Counted from the first letter of the stretch, positions 17,253 to 25,260 are shown. The stretch: 59,565 nt of DNA from Streptomyces longispororuber (GCF_014656095.1 NZ_BNBT01000040.1:1-59565); one strand, 5' to 3'. A program made the numbers and translations. The notes: a model not told the origin generated them from the letters alone.

Positions 17253-17580
17253 ACGGCTCCTTCCCCACGGCCACGGGACCGGCGCGCCGCTGCCGCCGTG
17301 ACCCGCGCGCCGTCGTCCGGCCGGAGGCCCCGGGAGTCGTCGGTCGGCCCGATGCCCCGGGCACGGCGAGCACCCCGGCCCGGCGAGCCCTCGTAGCGAG
17401 ATCAGCCCGGAGCGACCCGGCGTACGGGACACCTGGAACAGCCCCGCGCCACCGGCCCGCCCTCGCACGTACGAAGCCCCCCCCAAGGACCCGCGCGCCC
17501 CCGGCGAGCCGCACCGGCGGCCGCCAGGGTCCGCCTCCCCCTCCCACGGAGCGTCGCTCCGCAGGCGTCCGCGGCAGCCA

Positions 17581-17685
17581 TACCGACATCCGGACATGTC
17601 GACCTCCAGACACACCGGCATCCAGACACACCGGCACACCGACGTACCGACGTACCGGCACACCGACATACCGACATGCCGGTCC
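17581..17685. repeat. Octamer-based tandem array upstream of helR
   Basis: From 17640 the units are CCGACGTA CCGACGTA CCGGCACA CCGACATA CCGACATG. They are preceded by related, longer CAGACACACCGGCATC units (17607-17639). The array ends about 75 bp before the helR start. The rest of 17253-17580 shows no gene. Confidence 0.75.
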
Positions 17686-17760
17686 GGACGCCCAGTCGCC
17701 CGCCGCGCACCAGCGTGCGCGCACCAGGGCCGTCAGCGGCCCCAGAACGGAGCTCATACC

Positions 17761-19935
17761 GTGCACCCCCAGACCACCACCAGCGTCTTCGACCTTCCCG
17801 AGCGCCTCTCCGCCAAGGCCGAGCCCGCGCTCGTCGCCGACGACGAGCGGCACTTCGCGGCCGTCGCCGCGTGCCTGGAGCAGACGATCGCCGAGGTGTC
17901 CGGCCGCCTCGATGCCGAGCGCAGGGCGCCCGGCGGCACGGGCCGGGCCGCGATGGACCGGGACGCGGAGGTCCACCGGCTCACCGCCCGGCTGCGCACC
18001 CTGCGCCGCTTCGGCCTCGACCTGTGCCTCGGGCGCATGGTCGGCGCCGACGGCGGCGAACCCCTGTACGTGGGCCGCCTCGGCCTGACGGACAGCACGG
18101 GCCGCCGGCTGCTGGTCGACTGGCGCTCCCCCGCGGCCGAACCGTTCTTCGGGGCCACGCACGCCAACCCGATGGGGCTCACCAGCCGCCGCCGCTACCG
18201 CTGGACGGGCGGGCGGATCAGCGACTACTGGGACGAGGTGTTCGCACCGGAGGGGTTCGCCGGGCACGCCGCGCTCGACGACCAGTCGGCCTTCATCGCC
18301 GGCCTCGGCACCCACCGGTCGCCACGGATGCGGGACGTGCTCGGCACGATCCAGGCCGACCAGGACGCCATCATCCGCGCGGGCTCCCGGGGCGCCCTCG
18401 TCGTCGACGGCGGCCCGGGCACGGGCAAGACCGTCGTCGCCCTGCACCGCTCCGCCTACCTGCTGTACGCGGATCCGCGCCTCGGGCAGCGGCGCAGCGG
18501 CGGCGTCCTCTTCGTCGGCCCGCACCGGCCGTACCTGGCGTACGTCGGCGACGTCCTGCCCAGCCTCGGCGAGGAGGGCGTGCAGACCTGCACGTTGCGG
18601 GACCTCGTCGCCGAGGGGGCGCGGGCGGTGCCCGAGAGCGACCCGGACGTGGCGCGGCTGAAGTCGTCCGCGGACATGGTGCGGGCGATCGAGACGGCCG
18701 TCAGGTTCTACGAGGAGCCTCCGGCCACGGGCATGACGGTCACGACGCACTGGTCCGACATCTGGCTGAGCGCGGACGACTGGGCCGCCGCCTTCGCCGC
18801 GGCGGAGCCCGGTACGCCGCACAACGAGGCCCGTGACCAGGTGTGGGAGGAACTGCTCACGATCCTGGTGGACAAGCACGAGGGCGACGCCCCGGAGGGG
18901 CGGCTCCGCGCGTCGCTGGCCGCGAACCGGGAGCTGCTCACGGCCTTCGGGCAGGCGTGGCCCCTCCTTGAGGCCGCCGACCTCGTCTCGGACCTGTGGT
19001 CGGTCCCCGCGTACCTGCGGATGTGCGCTCCCTGGCTGGACCGTGCGGACGTGCAGCGGCTCCAGCGCGCCGACGCCCGGGCCTGGACGGTGTCCGACCT
19101 GCCGCTCCTGGACGCGGCGCGGCAGCGGCTGGGCGACCCGGAGACGGCCCGGCGCAGGCGGCGGCACGAGGCCGTCCTCGCGGCCCAGCGCGAGCGCATG
19201 GCGCAGGTCGTCGACAACCTGATCGAGGCGGCGGCCGCCTCCGGGGCCGACGGGGACGACGGCGAAGGCCTGGTGCGGATGTTGCGCGGCCAGGACGCCC
19301 AGGTCAGCCTGGTCGACGAGACCGAACTTCCGCCCGCCGACCCGGACCTGCTGGCCGGTCCGTTCGCCCACGTCGTCGTGGACGAGGCGCAGGAGCTGAC
19401 CGACGCGGAGTGGCAGATGCTGCTGCTGCGGTGCCCGTCCCGGAGCTTCACGATCGTCGGGGACCGCGCGCAGGCCCGGCACGGGTTCCCCGAGTCGTGG
19501 CGGGAGCGGCTGGAGCGCGTCGGGTTCGACCGGATCACCCTGACCTCCCTGAGCGTCAACTACCGTACGCCGGAGGAGGTCATGGCGGAGGCCGAGCCGG
19601 TCATCCGGGCCGTGCTCCCGGACGCCAACGTGCCGGTGTCCATCCGCAGCGGAGGCGTTCCCGTCGTGTACGGGTCGGCGGCGGAGCTGCACCCCGTCGT
19701 CGATGGCTGGCTGGCCGAGCACGCCGACGGCGTCGCCTGCGTCATCGGCGAGCCCACGTTCCCGGCGACGTCCCGCGTCCGGTCCCTGACGCCGGAGCTG
19801 TCGAAGGGCCTGGAGTTCGACCTGGTCGTGCTCGTCGACCCGCAGGAGTTCGGCGAGGGCGTCGAGGGAGCGGTCGACCGCTACGTCGCGATGACGCGCG
19901 CGACGCGGCAACTGGTGGTCCTCACGCGGCCGTGA
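17761..19935 (+). CDS. helR: RNA polymerase recycling motor ATPase HelR
   Basis: 724 residues from GTG 17761 (GGAG 8 nt upstream); an earlier in-frame ATG at 17596 would read through the octamer array. HelR is a HelD-like superfamily I ATPase that enters RNA polymerase, displaces rifamycins and rescues stalled enzyme, giving rifamycin tolerance (known in Streptomyces venezuelae and Mycobacterium abscessus). The N-terminal helical arm (about 15-90) is followed by LLVDWRSPAAEPFFGAT, Walker A GGPGTGKT at 217-224, VVVDEAQEL with DEAQ at 541-544, IVGDRAQ, VNYRTPEEV and the C-terminal VKGLEFD-like KGLEFDLVVLVDP and YVAMTRAT motifs of SF1 helicases. An RAE lies about 620 bp upstream with no intervening intact gene, so rifamycin induction is plausible. 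Confidence 0.9.
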   Translation: MHPQTTTSVFDLPERLSAKAEPALVADDERHFAAVAACLEQTIAEVSGRLDAERRAPGGTGRAAMDRDAEVHRLTARLRTLRRFGLDLCLGRMVGADGGEPLYVGRLGLTDSTGRRLLVDWRSPAAEPFFGATHANPMGLTSRRRYRWTGGRISDYWDEVFAPEGFAGHAALDDQSAFIAGLGTHRSPRMRDVLGTIQADQDAIIRAGSRGALVVDGGPGTGKTVVALHRSAYLLYADPRLGQRRSGGVLFVGPHRPYLAYVGDVLPSLGEEGVQTCTLRDLVAEGARAVPESDPDVARLKSSADMVRAIETAVRFYEEPPATGMTVTTHWSDIWLSADDWAAAFAAAEPGTPHNEARDQVWEELLTILVDKHEGDAPEGRLRASLAANRELLTAFGQAWPLLEAADLVSDLWSVPAYLRMCAPWLDRADVQRLQRADARAWTVSDLPLLDAARQRLGDPETARRRRRHEAVLAAQRERMAQVVDNLIEAAAASGADGDDGEGLVRMLRGQDAQVSLVDETELPPADPDLLAGPFAHVVVDEAQELTDAEWQMLLLRCPSRSFTIVGDRAQARHGFPESWRERLERVGFDRITLTSLSVNYRTPEEVMAEAEPVIRAVLPDANVPVSIRSGGVPVVYGSAAELHPVVDGWLAEHADGVACVIGEPTFPATSRVRSLTPELSKGLEFDLVVLVDPQEFGEGVEGAVDRYVAMTRATRQLVVLTRP

Positions 19936-20030
19936 CGACCGGCGCGCAGGACCGCCACCGGCTCCGGATGCACGTCACCTGAATCGCCCATAACGTGACA
20001 GACGTCCCGTCCCCCACTGAAGGAGTCACC

Positions 20031-20219
20031 ATGGGCATGGACAAGGCCAAGGGCAAGGCCAAGGAGATGGCCGGCAAGGCCACCGGCAACGACCGGATGC
20101 AGGCCAAGGGCAAGGCCGAGCAGGCCAAGGCCAAGATGCGCGAGGCCGCGGACAAGGCACGAAGCAAGGCGCGCGACACGACCGAGGGGGTGCGCGACTC
20201 CTACCGCGAGGACCGCTGA
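20031..20219 (+). CDS. CsbD family stress protein
   Basis: A 62-residue hydrophilic protein with the CsbD pattern: MDKAKGKAKEMAGKATGND followed by MQAKGKAEQAKAKMREAADKARSKAR, Lys/Ala-rich and helical. CsbD proteins are general-stress (sigma B regulon) proteins without known biochemistry. Start ATG 20031 has AGGAG 5 nt upstream; a second ATG at 20037 is possible. It sits 95 nt after helR and may be co-transcribed. Confidence 0.88.
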   Translation: MGMDKAKGKAKEMAGKATGNDRMQAKGKAEQAKAKMREAADKARSKARDTTEGVRDSYREDR

Positions 20220-20745
20220 GGCCGCGCCGGGAGCCGTCCTGACGTAGGCGCGAGCCACCCGGCCCCGGGCGGGAGCAGTGATCCTGCCCGGGCAAGGGGG
20301 CGCTCGCGGCAGCGGGGGCCCGGCACCGTGCCGGTCCAGCGGCGGGCGGTCGCCGATATCGCGTGCGGCGGAGCCGGGGGGTGCCGTATCGTGGACGGGT
20401 CCCTGCGCCGAGCTGTCGGTGGCGGTGGCCGGAGTTCCCGTCCGTACGGGAGTTCCTCCTCCTACCGGAGTTCCTGCTCCTACCGGAGTTCCTGTTCCTT
20501 CTGCGCAGTCTTGAGGTGACGTCCTATCCACCAGGCCCTGTAGTCGTCCGCGTTCCCCACGTGCTGTCGTGTCGCACGTGTCCGGGGGCGGACGTCGCGC
20601 AGGCCTGAGTCGCGCCACCCCTCCCCCGCAGTTCTCTGTCTTTCTCCCGGGTGCAGCTCTGCCGTCTGCCCCGGGCTCCGTGTTCTCCGGCCCCGGTGCG
20701 GCTGCCGGCAGGGCTCCCCGATTCCTTGGATCAGGAGTTCCCGTC
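20220..20745. other. 526-bp gap with an 18-bp array; no confident gene
   Basis: Several short open frames cross it (for example 20278-20514 and 20363-20608), but they are Pro/Val- or Leu/Phe-periodic because they read the 18-bp array. None has a good ribosome site or a recognisable fold. The promoter of the MFS gene must lie near its right end. Confidence 0.5.
20431..20502. repeat. 4 x 18-bp tandem repeat
   Basis: The units start at 20431, 20449, 20467 and 20485. Units two and three are GGAGTTCCT(C/G)CTCCTACC; the outer two are diverged at their 3' ends. Every unit starts GGAGTTCC. Confidence 0.9.
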
Positions 20746-22224
20746 GTGTCTTCCTCCGCGCTCGGCAGCGAGCCGCAGCACACCACCCCGCCCCCGGACC
20801 ACCCGGCACCCCACCACCCGCGCATGGCCCTGGCAGCCCGGATCGCCCTTCTGGTGCTGCTGGTCGCCGAGCTGATGGACATCCTCGACCAGTCGGTCGT
20901 CCTCACCGCACTGCCCGCGATCGAGGAGTCGACCGGCGCGGGACCGGTCGCGGTGCAGTGGCTGACCACCGGCTACTCCCTGCCCGTCGCCGTCGGGCTG
21001 ATCACCGGCGGGCGCCTCGGCGACCTCCACGGCCGGCGCAGGGTCCTCCTCGCCGGCACCGTCGTGTTCACCGCGGCCTCGCTGCTGTGCGGCCTCGCCA
21101 CCGGCCCGGGCGTGCTGATCGGCGCCCGCGTGCTCCAGGGCGTGGCGGTCGCGCTGATGATCCCGCAGGTCCTGGCCACCCTCCACGTCACCTTCGAGGG
21201 GCAGAACCGCAGCAAGGCCTTCGGCCTGTACGGGGCTGTCCTCTCGCTCGCCAACGTCTTGGGCCCGGTGCTGGGCGGCCTGCTCACCGAGGCCGACCTG
21301 TTCGGGCTGTCCTGGCGGCCGATCTTCCTCATCAACGTGCCCGTCGGCCTCGCCGTGCTCCTCCTGGGACGCCGGTTCATCCCCGAATCGACCGCCCAGA
21401 AGGCCGACCGGCTCGACCTGACCGGCGTGCTGCTGTCCGCACTGGCCATCGTCCTGATCGTCTTCCCGCTCACCGAGGGCCACCTCCACCACTGGCCGCT
21501 GTGGTGCTTCGCCCTGCTCGCCGCCGGGCTCCTCGCGCTCGGTGCCTTCCTGCGCCACCAGCGGGGCAAGCAGGACGACGCGCCCCTCGTACGCCTGTCC
21601 CTGTTCCGGGGCGGACAGTTCGCGGGCGGCACGGCCGCGCAGCTCGTGCACGGCCTGCTCTGCGGGATGTTCTTCCTGACCTGGACCCTCTACCTCCAGC
21701 GCGGCCTGGGCATGAGCCCCTTCCACGCGGCCCTGGCCTTCGTGCTGCTCTCCCTCGGGGAGCTGGCCGGCGCGACGATCGCGGCGAGGAGCGCCGGGCG
21801 TTTCGCCCGCCGCTTGCCCCAGGCCGGAACCCTCATCGCCCTCGCGGCGACGGCCGCCTACGGGCTCCAGGCCGACTCCGGTCGGGCGGACCTGGGCCTC
21901 GCGGCGATGACCGCCCCGGTGGTGCTGATCGGCTTCGGCCTCGGCATGGTCAGCGGTCCGCTCGCCGACATGTCGCTCGCCCGCGTCCCGCACGAGGACG
22001 CTGGTTCCGCCTCGGGCCTGTTCAACACGGCCATGCACCTGGGCATCGCCCTCGGCACCGCGCTGACCGCCCTGGTCTTCTTCGCAACCACGGGCGGCTC
22101 GTCCGACCCCGGGCTCCACCGCGACGCGTTCCTCACCGTGCTGTGGTGGGTCGGCGGCCTCCTCGCCCTGATGTGGGCGCTGATGTTCGGCCTGCCCCAG
22201 CAGGCCGAACGCCGGGCCGACTGA
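20746..22224 (+). CDS. DHA2-family MFS drug exporter
   Basis: 492 residues from GTG 20746 with AGGAG 8 nt upstream. Fourteen predicted helices follow a 27-residue cytoplasmic tail. Motif D-like LMDILDQSVVLTALPAI in helix 1 and motif A GGRLGDLHGRRRVLL between helices 2 and 3 are clear. Motif C-type RVLQGVAVALMIPQ and the proton-antiporter pattern NVLGPVLGGLL follow. This is the EmrB/QacA/LfrA-like class that exports cationic and amphiphilic drugs by proton antiport. It ends at a 13-bp hairpin. It does not belong to the NRPS unit, being separated from it by four genes and two terminators, but could still export drugs. Confidence 0.92.
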   Translation: MSSSALGSEPQHTTPPPDHPAPHHPRMALAARIALLVLLVAELMDILDQSVVLTALPAIEESTGAGPVAVQWLTTGYSLPVAVGLITGGRLGDLHGRRRVLLAGTVVFTAASLLCGLATGPGVLIGARVLQGVAVALMIPQVLATLHVTFEGQNRSKAFGLYGAVLSLANVLGPVLGGLLTEADLFGLSWRPIFLINVPVGLAVLLLGRRFIPESTAQKADRLDLTGVLLSALAIVLIVFPLTEGHLHHWPLWCFALLAAGLLALGAFLRHQRGKQDDAPLVRLSLFRGGQFAGGTAAQLVHGLLCGMFFLTWTLYLQRGLGMSPFHAALAFVLLSLGELAGATIAARSAGRFARRLPQAGTLIALAATAAYGLQADSGRADLGLAAMTAPVVLIGFGLGMVSGPLADMSLARVPHEDAGSASGLFNTAMHLGIALGTALTALVFFATTGGSSDPGLHRDAFLTVLWWVGGLLALMWALMFGLPQQAERRAD

Positions 22225-22230
22225 GCCACC

Positions 22231-22264
22231 CCGGGTCCCGGCCACCACGTCGGCCGGGACCCGG
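22231..22264. terminator. Bidirectional terminator, 13-bp perfect stem
   Basis: CCGGGTCCCGGCC (22231-22243) pairs perfectly with 22252-22264 around an 8-nt loop. It lies between the convergent MFS and MmpS-like genes. Confidence 0.85.
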
Positions 22265-22315
22265 ACGCCCCGTGCCCCGGCACGTCCGGTGCCCGGTCCG
22301 TCCGCCGGGCGGGGG

Positions 22316-22729
22316 TCAGCCGCCGATCGGGGAGATCGCGATGCAGCCCGTCACGACCTTGTCGCCGGTGGACTCCTTGAGGACCTTGCCCTTGTGGATC
22401 ACCTTGCAGGCGACGTCGCCGGCGATCGGGTCCGTCGAGATCGGGACGACGGTGGGCGGCATGATGCCGCGCAGCGTCACGGTCTTCTTCCACGGCAGCT
22501 CCGGCTTGACGACCTTCTCCAGCTTGGGGTTGGACGCCGACCCCTTGCCGGAGGCGAACTGGATCTCGTCGATGTTCTTGCCGGTGACCTCGTAGGTCAC
22601 CTCGTAGGTCTCGTCGATGGCCTTGTCGACCGCGTCGACGGCCTTCTTCTCGGCCTCGGAGCAGGCGCTCAGGCTCAGGGCGAGAGCGGCGGCGAGGGGG
22701 AACACAGCGGTGCGGATACGTCTGTTCAT
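22316..22729 (-). CDS. MmpS-like lipoprotein
   Basis: 137 residues from ATG 22729. A short signal peptide ends in the lipobox LSLSAC, so it should be lipidated and held at the outer face of the membrane. The mature domain has the MmpS-type beta pattern: VTYEVTGKNIDEIQFA, LPWKKTVTL, GDVACKVIHKGKVLKE and VTGCIA, whose two cysteines can form a disulfide. MmpS proteins assist MmpL exporters, but no mmpL gene is nearby; MmpS-like lipoproteins of Streptomyces often stand alone. A TTG four codons upstream is a weaker start. Upstream TTGACT at about 22758-22763 with AT-rich DNA may be the promoter -35. Confidence 0.82.
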   Translation of the reverse strand: MNRRIRTAVFPLAAALALSLSACSEAEKKAVDAVDKAIDETYEVTYEVTGKNIDEIQFASGKGSASNPKLEKVVKPELPWKKTVTLRGIMPPTVVPISTDPIAGDVACKVIHKGKVLKESTGDKVVTGCIAISPIGG

Positions 22730-22822
22730 CCGGGCAGACAACAGTAAAGGAGAATTAAAGTCAATCCGCGGTCGGGGTGATGCCGCAGGTCAGCACGGGG
22801 TTGAGGGGCTTTCGACGGTACG

Positions 22823-23308
22823 TCACCCGGGGCTACCGCCCACGTCCGGGCGGGCGTGGCGGTCCTGGGCCTCGAGGACGGTGTCCGCGTAGGCCGCGGC
22901 CCAGGCGCCCAGCGCGCGGATCGGGGTGAGCAGCGCGGTGCCCGCCTCGGTGAGGCGGTAGTCGACGCGGGGCGGGGCCTGAGCATAACGGCGGCGCTCC
23001 ACCAGGCCGTTGCGCTCCAGGCGCCGCAGGGCCTCGTTGAGCACCTTGGGGCTGATCCCGCCGATGCGGTCCAGGAGCACCCGCGGGCGCTGGGGGCCGC
23101 CCTCGCCCAGGACGAAGACCACCACGCTGTCCCAGCGGTTGGCCAGGACCTCGAAGGCGACGCGGGCCCGGCAGTCCGCGGCGAAGCGGTCCCCGCCCAG
23201 GTCCCCCGCGGTGACCGCCGCGTCGGGCCCGTACGACGCACGTGGCGCTTCCCGACCGCCCGACTGCCCTGCCCCGCTTGCTCGTTGTCCCGCTCCCCGT
23301 TCGCGCAT
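22823..23308 (-). CDS. HxlR-family transcriptional regulator
   Basis: 161 residues from ATG 23308. After a disordered N-terminal ~35 residues comes the HxlR winged-helix domain: FEVLANRWDSVVVFVL, RVLLDRIGGISPKVLNEALRRLERNGLVERR and PPRVDYRLTEAGTALLTPI. The conserved N-terminal Cys of redox/electrophile-sensing HxlR proteins is present (ADCRARV). It is divergent from the reductase gene at 23442, and a dyad in the gap is a candidate operator. It likely regulates itself and the reductase (inference). Confidence 0.9.
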   Translation of the reverse strand: MRERGAGQRASGAGQSGGREAPRASYGPDAAVTAGDLGGDRFAADCRARVAFEVLANRWDSVVVFVLGEGGPQRPRVLLDRIGGISPKVLNEALRRLERNGLVERRRYAQAPPRVDYRLTEAGTALLTPIRALGAWAAAYADTVLEAQDRHARPDVGGSPG

Positions 23309-23326
23309 GGGGCGATCCTGCCACGT

Positions 23327-23352
23327 CGATGCGTACCGAACGGTGTGCGTCG
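23327..23352. promoter_or_regulatory. Candidate HxlR operator (imperfect dyad)
   Basis: The 26 bp at 23327-23352 are symmetric at 18 positions around ACCG-AA-CGGT, with outer CGA..GC and GC..TCG. The dyad lies 18 bp before the HxlR start and 89 bp before the reductase start. Confidence 0.4.
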
Positions 23353-23441
23353 GACCGCCTAGCGTCCAGGGCGTGACGCCCCGTGGCGGGGACCACGAGA
23401 GGCAGCACAGCAGGGACCACCGGAGGAAAGGGAGCGGGACG

Positions 23442-24107
23442 ATGCGGATCGGCATACTCGGCGCGGGCGGCATGGCGGCGGCACTGGGCGGGGCCTGGGT
23501 GCGGGCCGGGCACGAGGTCGTGGTGGGGGGTCGGGACACCGCCGCGGCGGCCGGGACGGCCGCCCGGATCGGGGCGGCCGGGCACGGGGGCCTGGGCGAG
23601 GCGGCGCGGTACGGCGACACGGTGCTGGTCGCCGTGCCCGCGGAGGCCGCGCCACGGCTGGCCGGGGACCTGGCCCGGGACCTCGCCGGGCGGACGGTGC
23701 TCGACTGCACCGTCCCGATGGCGCCCGGCCCCGGCGGCCCGGCGCTCACCACGTCCGGCGGCACCGACTCGGTGGCCGCGCGCGTCGCGGCGGCCGCGCC
23801 CGGTGCCCGGGTCGCGAAGGTGTTCGGCGTCTGCCACGAGAGCGTGTGGACGCTGCCCCGGCCCGCCTTCGAAGGGGCGCCGCTGGCGGTGCCGTTCTGC
23901 GCGGACGACCCGGCCGCGGCCCGGGTGGTGACGGAGCTGGTCGACTCGATGGGCTGCGCGCCACTGCCGTGCGGCGGCCTGGACCGGGCGGGGCTGCTGG
24001 AGGCGGCCGCGGTCTTCGCCGTCGGCGTGTGGTGGTCCGGCGGCGAGGCCCGGCACGCCTTTCCCTCCCCCGCGCTGGCCCCCGGCGCGGTCGACGACAC
24101 GCCGTAG
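23442..24107 (+). CDS. NAD(P)-binding F420H2:NADP-type/IlvC-like reductase
   Basis: 221 residues from ATG 23442. The N-terminal Rossmann motif MRIGILGAGGMAAALGGAWVRAGHEVVVGGRD is of the NPD/F420-dependent NADP reductase superfamily. DTVLVAVPAEAA and VAKVFGVCHESVW follow at the expected spacing. The RD after the second strand suggests NADP(H). Proteins of this group reduce F420 or small carbonyl substrates; the substrate is not predictable. Divergent HxlR regulation suggests induction by a reactive or quinone-like compound (inference). Confidence 0.82.
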   Translation: MRIGILGAGGMAAALGGAWVRAGHEVVVGGRDTAAAAGTAARIGAAGHGGLGEAARYGDTVLVAVPAEAAPRLAGDLARDLAGRTVLDCTVPMAPGPGGPALTTSGGTDSVAARVAAAAPGARVAKVFGVCHESVWTLPRPAFEGAPLAVPFCADDPAAARVVTELVDSMGCAPLPCGGLDRAGLLEAAAVFAVGVWWSGGEARHAFPSPALAPGAVDDTP

Positions 24108-24130
24108 GCACACACTCCCTCCCGTGAGCC

Positions 24131-24163
24131 GGCCCGTCCGCGCCGTGGTGGCGCGGACGGGCC
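24131..24163. terminator. 14-bp perfect hairpin closing the NRPS cluster
   Basis: GGCCCGTCCGCGCC (24131-24144) pairs perfectly with 24150-24163 around GTGGT. It lies between the reductase (+) and the GNAT gene (-) and can stop transcription from both sides. It marks the downstream boundary of the peptide cluster. Confidence 0.88.
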
Positions 24164-24250
24164 GAGTCAGTAGGGGTCGGGCTCCGCGGGGGCGCGGCAC
24201 GGCGGTGCGGCGGCCGTGTCCGCCTCGTGGCGGCTCCGGTCGGGCGGAGG

Positions 24251-24886
24251 TCAGCCGTCGGCCGTGACCTGGCCCTCGCGCCGCGGCTCGGCGGCTCCGG
24301 ACGGCTTGTCCCCGGGGTCCCCGAGGTCTCCCCTGGCCTCCACGTCCCCCGCGGGGTCGTCCGGGCGGGACATGTCCGCGAGGGAGAGCAGCACCATCTT
24401 GGTGACCGTGCCGTCGTCGCCGACGACGTCCCGCACGTGCTGGGCGCCCAGGCGGCGGCAGAGCGCCAGGCTGGCGGCGTTCCCGGCGCCCACCATGCCG
24501 TAGACCTCCTTGAGGCCCAGGGTCTCGGCCGCGTACCGCATCAGACCGCGGATCGCTTCGAGACCGAGGCCGCGGCCCCAGTACGCGGGGGCGAGCGCGG
24601 TGATCAGCTCGTGGCCGTCGACGTTGCCGGTCTTCTTCACCTCGGCGTGGCCGATGTAGGCGCCCTCGTGCCACAGGCCCCACACGTCGAAGATCCGCTG
24701 GGGGTACACGTCCGTGAGGATGGCCCGGAACAGGGTGCGGATGTCGGCTTCCGGCACGCGGTCCTGGCCCATCCAGCGGCACACCTCCTCGTCGCGCAGC
24801 AGCCCGACGAAGTGGTCCTCGTCCTCGGGACGGTAGGGCGTGAACTCAAGGCGCGCGGTGCGCAGGGGTGGTGTCGGCGGAGTCAT
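24251..24886 (-). CDS. GNAT (RimJ/RimL-type) N-acetyltransferase coupled to mbtH
   Basis: 211 residues from ATG 24886, which overlaps the mbtH stop (ATGA). The N-terminal PLRTARLEFTPYRPEDEDHFVGLL is typical of RimJ/RimL-like acetyltransferases. The acetyl-CoA loop is YWGRGLGLEAIRGLM (Q/RxxGxG/A) and the C-terminal strand region is GMVGAGNAASLALCRRLGAQ. The last ~40 residues are acidic and Gly/Pro-rich, beyond the fold. Coupling to mbtH places it in the peptide pathway. It may acylate a basic side chain or the N-terminus of the peptide, or inactivate the product as self-protection (inference). Confidence 0.87.
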   Translation of the reverse strand: MTPPTPPLRTARLEFTPYRPEDEDHFVGLLRDEEVCRWMGQDRVPEADIRTLFRAILTDVYPQRIFDVWGLWHEGAYIGHAEVKKTGNVDGHELITALAPAYWGRGLGLEAIRGLMRYAAETLGLKEVYGMVGAGNAASLALCRRLGAQHVRDVVGDDGTVTKMVLLSLADMSRPDDPAGDVEARGDLGDPGDKPSGAAEPRREGQVTADG

Positions 24887-25089
24887 CGTCCGGCTCCTTC
24901 TTCCATTCGTTCGCGCAGGCTGCGGGGGCGCATGTCGGTCCAGACCTCGTCGACGTAGGCGGCGCACTCGGCCTCCGTGCCCTCCTGGCCGGTGCGGTGC
25001 CAGCCGGCCGGTATCTCGACGTCCATGGGCCAGAGCGAGTACTGGTCCTCGTCGTTGCGCAGCACCTGGAAGCGGTTGTCCTCGGTCAT
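24883..25089 (-). CDS. MbtH-like protein (NRPS adenylation chaperone)
   Basis: 68 residues with the full MbtH pattern: NRFQVLRNDEDQYSLWP, IPAGWHRTG and VDEVWTDMRPRSLRERM. The invariant tryptophans are at 20, 30 and 50. These proteins bind A domains and are needed for solubility or activity of many of them. Start ATG 25087-25089 has GGAGGAGCCACC directly upstream, a very strong site. It lies 175 bp downstream of NRPS-A beyond a strong hairpin, so it may have its own promoter or be limited by attenuation. Confidence 0.97.
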   Translation of the reverse strand: MTEDNRFQVLRNDEDQYSLWPMDVEIPAGWHRTGQEGTEAECAAYVDEVWTDMRPRSLRERMEEGAGR

Positions 25090-25156
25090 GGTGGCTCCTC
25101 CGTCGGTTTCGTGGCTCGTTGCTCGGCGGTTGGCGGTCGGTGCGGGTCGTCGGTGC

Positions 25157-25180
25157 GGGGTGGTCGGGGTCGGGGTGGGG
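25157..25180 (+). other. Candidate G-quadruplex (four G4 tracts)
   Basis: The + strand has GGGG at 25157, 25166, 25172 and 25177 with loops TGGTC, TC and T. This fits an intramolecular quadruplex with up to four tetrads. It sits in a G-rich array (25110-25215) upstream of mbtH, on the template strand for the NRPS-side genes. Confidence 0.6.
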
Positions 25181-25219
25181 TGGTCGGGTCGGCGGTGCGG
25201 GGTGGTCGGTGGGTGGTGT

Positions 25220-25260
25220 CACGCCCCGGGGCACCGGCGGTGCGGGCGCCCCGGGGCGTG
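25220..25260 (-). terminator. Hairpin 3 nt after the NRPS-A stop
   Basis: CACGCCCCGGGGC (25220-25232) pairs perfectly over 13 bp with 25248-25260, and a small GCACC/GGTGC stem sits in the loop. Transcription from NRPS-A meets it before mbtH, so it is either the NRPS operon terminator or an intra-operon attenuator. Confidence 0.82.

Noticed and set aside
17202..17396. The 64-codon frame after the RAE as a functional small gene
   Set aside because: Only the first 17 codons match a family. The rest is Arg/Pro/Ala-rich and unlike any peptide, so it is treated as a remnant, although translation as a leader peptide is not excluded.
16114..19911. A 1265-codon open frame on the - strand opposite helR and the HATPase gene
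   Set aside because: It has no domain and reads through the octamer array and terminator. The + strand genes there have clear motifs and ribosome sites.
20278..20608. Short open frames between csbD-like and MFS genes
   Set aside because: Their sequence only reflects the 18-bp repeat (periodic VPAPTG or LLLPEF), with no ribosome site or similarity.
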